A stretch of DNA of 64,000 bases from Heterobilharzia americana. Its lineage: Eukaryota; Platyhelminthes; Trematoda; Strigeidida; Schistosomatidae. The translations under genes were made by a program, and so were the position numbers. The stretch's first letter is position 1, and every line of letters begins with the position of its first letter. Below are positions 58,613 to 64,000 of this stretch, piece after piece. The DNA lies in assembly GCA_944470555.2 (NCBI GenBank), contig OX104127.1, positions 90,606,708-90,670,707 of the forward strand, read 5' to 3'. The notes beneath the pieces were generated by a model. The model was given only the letters and a program-made list of their open reading frames with translations. It searched no databases and was not told where the DNA came from.

Positions 58613-58825
58613 ATTGAATTTTGACGGGTTTGTGGGAATTTAGAGATATTTCAAGTTAGTATTTATCGTAGACTGACATCAGTTGGAGGAACACTGGAAA
58701 CCTGGGAGCACTGGACAGCTGGTCTATATTTTTTAACCTCTGTAAAGTCACGACATAGCGCGACCGCCACCCAATTTCATCACTGAGCTAATGTCAGTCT
58801 ACGATGAATACCAACTTGAATTTTT
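58613..58825 (-). mobile_element. Hammerhead SINE copy S9, core deleted
   Basis: Tandem to S8 on the minus strand. It keeps the tail and stem I/III side (GGAGCACTGGACAGCTG, 58705-58721), then jumps to the 5' module (58722-58790), losing A box, B box and catalytic core. The last 35 bases are a plus-oriented 3' tail piece. Confidence 0.7.
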
Positions 58826-59610
58826 TTACCTTCATACAGAATTATGTCTTTGTCGATTGTGATGCTTATTATTTTACTGAAGAACCATCCAGTAAAGTCC
58901 TCATTCGTGCTGAAGAACATGCAATTTACACAATATGACCTCCAGATAGTCCTGCAGTACGGGAGAATTTACAAATCAAGTTGGCATTTGTTGTTCATGC
59001 TATCTTTCACAGCTGCAAAACTGACATTGAAAATATTGAAATTATCGAAGAAGGGTTTTCAAACTATAACGAAAGGTGGATAGCTAAGGTTTTTCACATT
59101 GGTTTGAATCCCAATGCAGTCAACAGTAATGAAGGCCTGACTATCCAACCAACTAGGACAGCATATTCGAAATAACACGTTGTCCAAACAACCGTAAATA
59201 AAAGATATGCACAAATGAACAAACTTCATTTCTCATTCATATTGCTTTTCTGACACCACAGCTAATCACATATACACACAGCTTCACATCACTTTGAACT
59301 CATGAACTAATAACTCATAACGATGACATTTATTCCATTATTATCATCATCTATGAACAACATGATCTGATCTACCTCAGTTTACTATTTAAACATGAGA
59401 TAACTTGTTCAGGTTATCTTCTCTGAAGAAGCGGCCACGATAAAGAATTTTACAAATGTTTTTTTTTTGTGTACGTTACCTTCTCTTTGCTATTATCTGA
59501 CATGTAAGGATTATGAATCTCCAAACGTTGAAACAATCTCATTTGAATATGGGAAAACCTAGAAGATGACTGCAGAGAAAAAAATATTTTCTTTTCGACG
59601 AAGTTTTTGT
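58826..59610. other. No recognisable gene
   Basis: Two overlapping short frames at 58844-59175 without family signature. CTCTGAAGAAG near 59419 is half of a PLE end motif. Confidence 0.45.
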
Positions 59611-59821
59611 CTTAGGTGTCCATTCGTGAATATATATTGAAAATAAAGAGAATTCCAGAGTAACTTCTGGTCAAACTTTAATGTAAACTGTGTCAAAAAG
59701 GAAATTTACGTAATGGGGAAATAAACAGAATAACTACAAAGAAAGATGGTTACGTCATGTATTAGTTGTCTAGAATGATGGATACTCAACAACGGCTGTG
59801 GTGAAGAAAGAGGTTGTACAT
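59611..59821. repeat. 211-bp inverted repeat, left arm of PLE P6
   Basis: Inverse of 61094-61305, with only a few mismatches by eye. It is an inverted duplicate of the 3' end of the PLE (last coding blocks plus 3' UTR). Confidence 0.92.
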
Positions 59822-60059
59822 ACCTCTTCTGAAAACGAAAAAAATTTTAAATGGTCGGCATGACAGATTTTACTTTGCTGGTTTAATCAAAAGCATCAGT
59901 CTGTCAGGAAAAAGGGTGATTTCTATGGATATCATCTCCGTATTTACAATTATCATAGTAACAGAAACCACTTTTTTTTCTATCTAGCTTCATTCAGTCC
60001 CATAAGTTAAACAGTAATATCCCAAGCCAACACTTGAAGAAACGTCTTTTCAAACGTAC

Positions 60060-61170
60060 ATGCCATTCAGATCTAACAATGAAATCAACAGAAAGAAGTT
60101 TTGATAATGAGATCCCTTTAAGCATCCCTTCTAGATGGCTGCTTTACAACAAAACTGGAAAACATGACCTTATCAAAAATAATCAGTGAGCTTCAAATCT
60201 ACAAAAATGCACCTATGATACCTTTATTTTTCGTGATAAGAATTAGAATCTGGAAAACCGACTTTGCTCATCCTTTTATCAAATTCATTCTATAAGAAGA
60301 GTTAAACTGGAAATCCCAGGTTCTTGACGTCCAAATTCAAGGAAGAGATTAAAGTCTAGTCCAGGCATCTACCTACAGAAAGCCCATTTTCGAGCCAAAA
60401 GTTTATTAATTTCCAAAGTTATATGCTGTTAAGCAGAAAGAGGAATCGTACCAATTCACTCATCTCAAGAATACGAAGAATATGCATGCAGGATACCATC
60501 CATGATGAAAAAGAAGACCTGCGAGAAATCCTAATGAGAAATGGATACCCTCTGAATTTTATAAGCAGTGATCTAAAACACCGCGAAACGCTTGCACATC
60601 ACTCCAAAAAAAGATTTTACTGTTGAACTTTGAATTCAAAGAAGATAAAGCAGTAGACATACTTAAAAAGAGACTATCAGGATCCATGAATGGAACTTTT
60701 TTGGTCGTCTATCCTAGAATCATATTCTCTCGTCAGCAACTTATTCGTAAGTTAGCAACAGATGAGCTGGAGCATTGAGCCACATCAGTGTATGTATATT
60801 AGTTTACTTCCTGCTTTGAAGCCGAGTAAATCAGCCACATCCTGTGCCAGCCAGTACAGCCCACTCGGAAACAGCTTCCAACTTGGGTGACAAGGTTAGA
60901 ACGGAATTGCACTATCAACTCTGCGACAGAACACTCATTAAACTCAGTAAACGTGGCTGCTTTTGATGAGTCCTTCAAAATTCTGTTTGAAGTACGACCA
61001 AGTCACTCGAAAGGAGTGAAGTTAAGATATCTCGGCATAACTGAAGCACTAGTAATTGAAAAGTTCAAACCATCATTATGTGTTCAAAGGAAGTACGTGC
61101 AACCTCTTTCTTCACCACAGCCGTTGTTGAGTATCCATCATTCTAGACAACTAATACATGACGTAACCAT
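60060..61170 (+). pseudogene. Penelope-like element P6: RT end and GIY-YIG
   Basis: Plus frames with stops. 60300-60400: N-W-K-S-Q-V-L-D-V-Q-I-Q-G (LPFLDV block) and STYRKPIF. 60423-60560: S-R-I-R-R-I-C, D-E-K-E-D-L-R-E-I-L, N-G-Y-P-L-N-F-I. 60625-60780: F-K-E-D-K-A-V-D-I-L-K-K-R-L. 60790-60860: degenerate GIY-YIG (S-V-Y-V-Y.. C-F-E-A-E-Y-I-S). 60887-61210: A-T-E-H-S-L-N-S-V-N-V-A-A-F, G-I-T-E-A-L-V-I-E-K-F-K-P-S-L-C-V. Order is that of PLEs. YIG reads YIS. Same subfamily as P4b. Upstream YVDD is not seen. Confidence 0.82.
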
Positions 61171-61305
61171 CTTTCTTTGTAGTTATTCTGTTTATTTCCC
61201 CATTACGTAAATTTCCTTTTTGACACAGTTTACATTAAAGTTTGACCAGAAGTTACTCTGGAATTCCCTTTATTTCCAATATATATTCACGAATGGACAC
61301 CTAAG
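61094..61305. repeat. 212-bp inverted repeat, right arm of PLE P6
   Basis: Partner of 59611-59821. Covers the C-terminal V-Q-P-L-S-S-P-Q-P block and downstream non-coding sequence. Confidence 0.92.
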
Positions 61306-61440
61306 AGAATTACTATCATTCTCTGAAGAAGACTTCAGCTTCATAAGAAATCTTAAGTATTGCTTTTTATTCAGAACCGATTTCTGATGTACGCTTCTGC
61401 GGGGCTTACATGTGATTCGTAGTCAGTTATTATATTTTTT

Positions 61441-61601
61441 CAGGTTGGAGTTCATTATGAAGTGAAATCAGTTGTAAAGGATTGGAAATTTGGGAGCACT
61501 GGACAGCTGTTTCGTCTTGGCTTGGGATTCTTCAGCTGTGCGTATTCATGACCCCTCCCAACCAGGGGTCAAATCCAGGACAGTCAGGTTCCGTGGCCAG
61601 A
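61441..61601 (-). mobile_element. Hammerhead SINE copy S10, truncated
   Basis: Minus strand keeps CUGAAGA (rc of 61529-61535), GAAA (rc of 61510-61513) and GUC (rc of 61502-61504) with stem I CAGUGC against GCACAG (one mismatch), but stem II is badly paired. Ends near the B box. Confidence 0.72.
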
Positions 61602-61858
61602 GGTGGGAAATATGAGCTGTTGGATTTCGATCCAGCGGCTCAGTTGTAACCTGCTCGCCATGGAACCTAATAGTCCTCGGTTTACCTCTGATGAGGCGGG
61701 GTCATGGATGTGCACTACCGAGGATTCCTATACTAAAATGAAACAGCTGTCCAGTGCTCTCAGGTTTCTAGTGTTCCTCCAACTGATTTCGCTCCATAAT
61801 GCATTTCAATCTAAAACCATAAAATGAATCTCCAAAAACTTCCAGATGTAACTAGTCT
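61602..61858 (+). mobile_element. Hammerhead SINE copy S11, ribozyme dead
   Basis: A box CGGCTCAGTTG (61636-61646); core reads CCGAGGA (61718-61724), with the invariant U lost; stem II broken. GUC and CAGUGC remain at 61749-61757. Head to head with S10. Confidence 0.72.
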
Positions 61859-62245
61859 AGGGCGCATCAGTGATTAGATTCAGGAAGTGATTCCCGAATT
61901 TTCAACAAGAAGTCGTGAACAGCGAAGTCAATCAAGTGAAACACTAGAACAGTGACCCAGCGAGGATAATGGATGTAGGTGGCGCTATACCATAAAGTGG
62001 GAGAAGTAAGAAATCTGCACCATTCGACCCCGACCCAGTGGCTCAATGGTTGCTTGCAGGCTATGGGACATGAACGTCCGGGCTTTGATTCTTGGCGTGG
62101 TGGAATCGTGGGTGCACACTGCTGAACAGTCCTCTACTAGGAAGAACCAGCTGTCCAGTGTTCCCCCAACTGATGTCAGTCCATGATGAGTTCCAACTTA
62201 AAATCAATGGATAAACCTCCACAAACCTCTAGATATAATATAACA
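61859..62245 (+). mobile_element. Hammerhead SINE copy S12, full length, ribozyme dead
   Basis: Carries the long 5' module. A box TGGCTCAATGG (62039-62049). Core CUGAACA (62122-62128) has lost invariant G8, and GAAA reads GAAC. Stem I ACACUG/CAGUGU is perfectly paired with a changed outer pair relative to S4. Confidence 0.75.
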
Positions 62246-62949
62246 TTTTTTGCTTAATTCTTTAATTTTGAATTCATTTCAAGTACTTGTATGTTGATAT
62301 TTGTGTGAATGACTTCATCTTATTCCGGAGAGGTATGATTAACAAGATGTCCAAGAGATGACCATCACATCAAGGTGGGTATAAAAATTAGGTTTTCATA
62401 GTATTCAGACATTTTTTTAAACTTACGCTTAACTAATAGACTATTTGTGTAATGATTTCTAGGCCCAAATACAGCGTGACTTTTGCTGTGACAGCGATAA
62501 AATATATCACAAAATACATATAAACACGAAATCTCATGCATAGTACTTCTGTTTTGATCAAACATTGAATAAAGCTGTAGGGTCTACCAATCTGTCTTTT
62601 TGAAGTCTATAACATGGCATATAACTTCAGTAGTTTTATTCTTATTTATATAAACATTACGATATGCGTCTATAAAATCGGATAAAATCAGCTCTAAGAG
62701 TTCATGTTAAAGTGTATTTACGTATATATTTTCAGTATATGTTTTGTTTTTCGCTAAAACATCTTGAGGATATGGCCTACAACTGCTAATGAAAAGCCGG
62801 ACCCAATTATATTTCTGCTGCTCTAAGTACAAACATTATGATTTTCTCAAGAAGCAAGTTTCACATTTTGCTTTCACAGTTAACTCATGGTATGATGGAA
62901 TATTCATGCTATGGAAGGTTATAATATGATTTCAAACCCTAATAGTAAG
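62246..62949. other. No recognisable gene
   Basis: AT-rich; nothing supported. Confidence 0.5.
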
Positions 62950-64000
62950 TATTTATTATTATTACTTATACCTTGGGTTCCTAATGGAACATAGGGCTTC
63001 AGTAGCACGTCTCCATTCCACTCTGTTCTCTGAAATCTTTTGAGCCTGTCGCCACGACTGTCCAGAAGCTCTCATTTCTTCCTCGCACGATCTCCTCCAT
63101 GTCACCCTCAGCTAGGACACCCAACTCGTCGTTTCCCATCTGGGTTACACCCGAGTGACTGGTCTGGCGCATGATGTCCCCAGTCGGCCTTCTCACTTCC
63201 TCCTGCATATTTGTTGAATGATAGGTTCTTGGTTGGTTCGTTCCCACAATTCCCTGTTGCTTATTCTTTCTGGCAATCCATCTGAGCTTCAGTAACGAAC
63301 CATAGTAGGCAGTTGTTGATGAATGTCTGTAGTTTGTTGGAAATGCTTTTCGTAGCGCGCCAAGTCTCTGAACCATACAGAAGCACTGACTTGACTGAAT
63401 TGGTGTTTAAAATCCGGATCTTGTTCTTTACGCTGAGTGCAGTAGATCTTCACACTGGTTTCAGGTTAATGAACGCCTGTCTTGCTTTTCCGATCCTGGC
63501 TTTGACGTCCTCGTCTGTGCCACCACCGCCTGTAGTTGAAACAGTGCTTCCTAGATAGGTGAAGGAGGCTACTCCCTTCAAGTTTCTCCCATTGATGGTA
63601 ATTGGAGCTTGTTGTTGGTGTTGGTGTCATTATTGGTTGGGTATCTTCATCACCTCCATCTTCTCTATGTTCACTTGAAGGAAGTCTTGTCTTCGCTGCC
63701 TCGCTGCCTGTGACATTAGACACAAGTCATCATCGGCGAAATCCAAATCTCCTAGGTTGTTTTCGCCGCTCCAGCTATTGTATCCCCCACTTCTCGCTCC
63801 TCACTGTTTGTTGCATGATCCAGTCCACCACAATCAAAAAGATTATCGGTGATAGTGTGACAGCCTTGTTTACTCCTTCCTGTCTTCACTTCAAAAGTAT
63901 CAGTGAACTTCCCATTGTGAATTACTTGGCACGTGGCCTCTTCATATAGTTGCTGGCTGAGATTGATACAGATTTGTGTTATTTCGTAGTGTTGAAGCAA
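62950..64000 (-). mobile_element. RTE element R11, continues beyond window
   Basis: Minus copy with (AAT) tail at 62953-62968. Tail, thumb and palm in broken frames: Y-R-S-S-T-T-A-Y-Y-G region, S-N-Y-H-Q-W-E-K-L, G-S-S-L-L-H-L, catalytic L-D-F-A-D-D-D-L (FADDD rc of 63726-63740), and at the window edge a 82-codon frame with Q-L-Y-E-E-A-T-C-Q-V-I-H-N-G-K and G-R-S-K-Q-G-C. One Asp codon is inserted in FADD. RT continues past 64000. Confidence 0.87.

Overview
The window looks like a piece of a schistosome (blood fluke, Trematoda) nuclear genome. It is AT-rich and eukaryotic. No intact host gene was found. What can be recognised is almost entirely retroelement debris. The assignment rests on four co-occurring signatures: tRNA-promoted short retroposons carrying a hammerhead ribozyme of the Schistosoma Sm-alpha type, RTE-clade (SR2-like) non-LTR retrotransposons with (AAT)n tails, Penelope-like elements (PLEs) with GIY-YIG endonuclease, and a CR1-like fragment. 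Species is not determinable by eye.

Layout. 0-5.3 kb: hammerhead SINE copies around a PLE GIY-YIG remnant. 5.5-5.96 kb: CR1-like reverse transcriptase tail. 6.9-14 kb: three RTE copies, including one at 9.75-12.1 kb that keeps both ends but lost its endonuclease, and one at 12.1-14.0 kb that lost its 3' half. 17.7 kb: the best-preserved hammerhead SINE. 20.7-26.5 kb: two RTE copies facing each other as a large inverted repeat. 28.6-39.3 kb: tRNA-derived SINEs of a second family, PLE pieces and a short RTE tail. 40.7-41.0 kb: a gag-like broken reading frame. 43.3-48 kb: an RTE copy with a long (GGCT)n tract, a small PLE with inverted ends, and the sister RTE copy in inverse orientation. 48.4-52.9 kb: a PLE inverted dimer bounded by 439-bp inverted arms. 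53-54.9 kb: decayed SINEs and an RTE fragment. 56.6-57.2 kb: a degraded 18S rRNA 3' region. 57.7-61.3 kb: two PLE copies, one bounded by 211-bp inverted repeats. 61.4-62.2 kb: three SINE copies. 62.95 kb to the end: an RTE copy running out of the window.

How the parts relate. The SINEs have no protein of their own and would have depended on Pol III for transcription (A and B boxes are visible) and on a partner element's reverse transcriptase; which partner is not shown here. All protein-coding retroelement copies here contain stops, frameshifts or truncations, so I see no autonomous element. The most interesting signals are RNA-structural: a hammerhead with perfect core at 17.85 kb, and a hairpin followed by GAAACGT in PLE 3' regions that shows compensatory base changes between copies. 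I did not find a convincing new cellular system.
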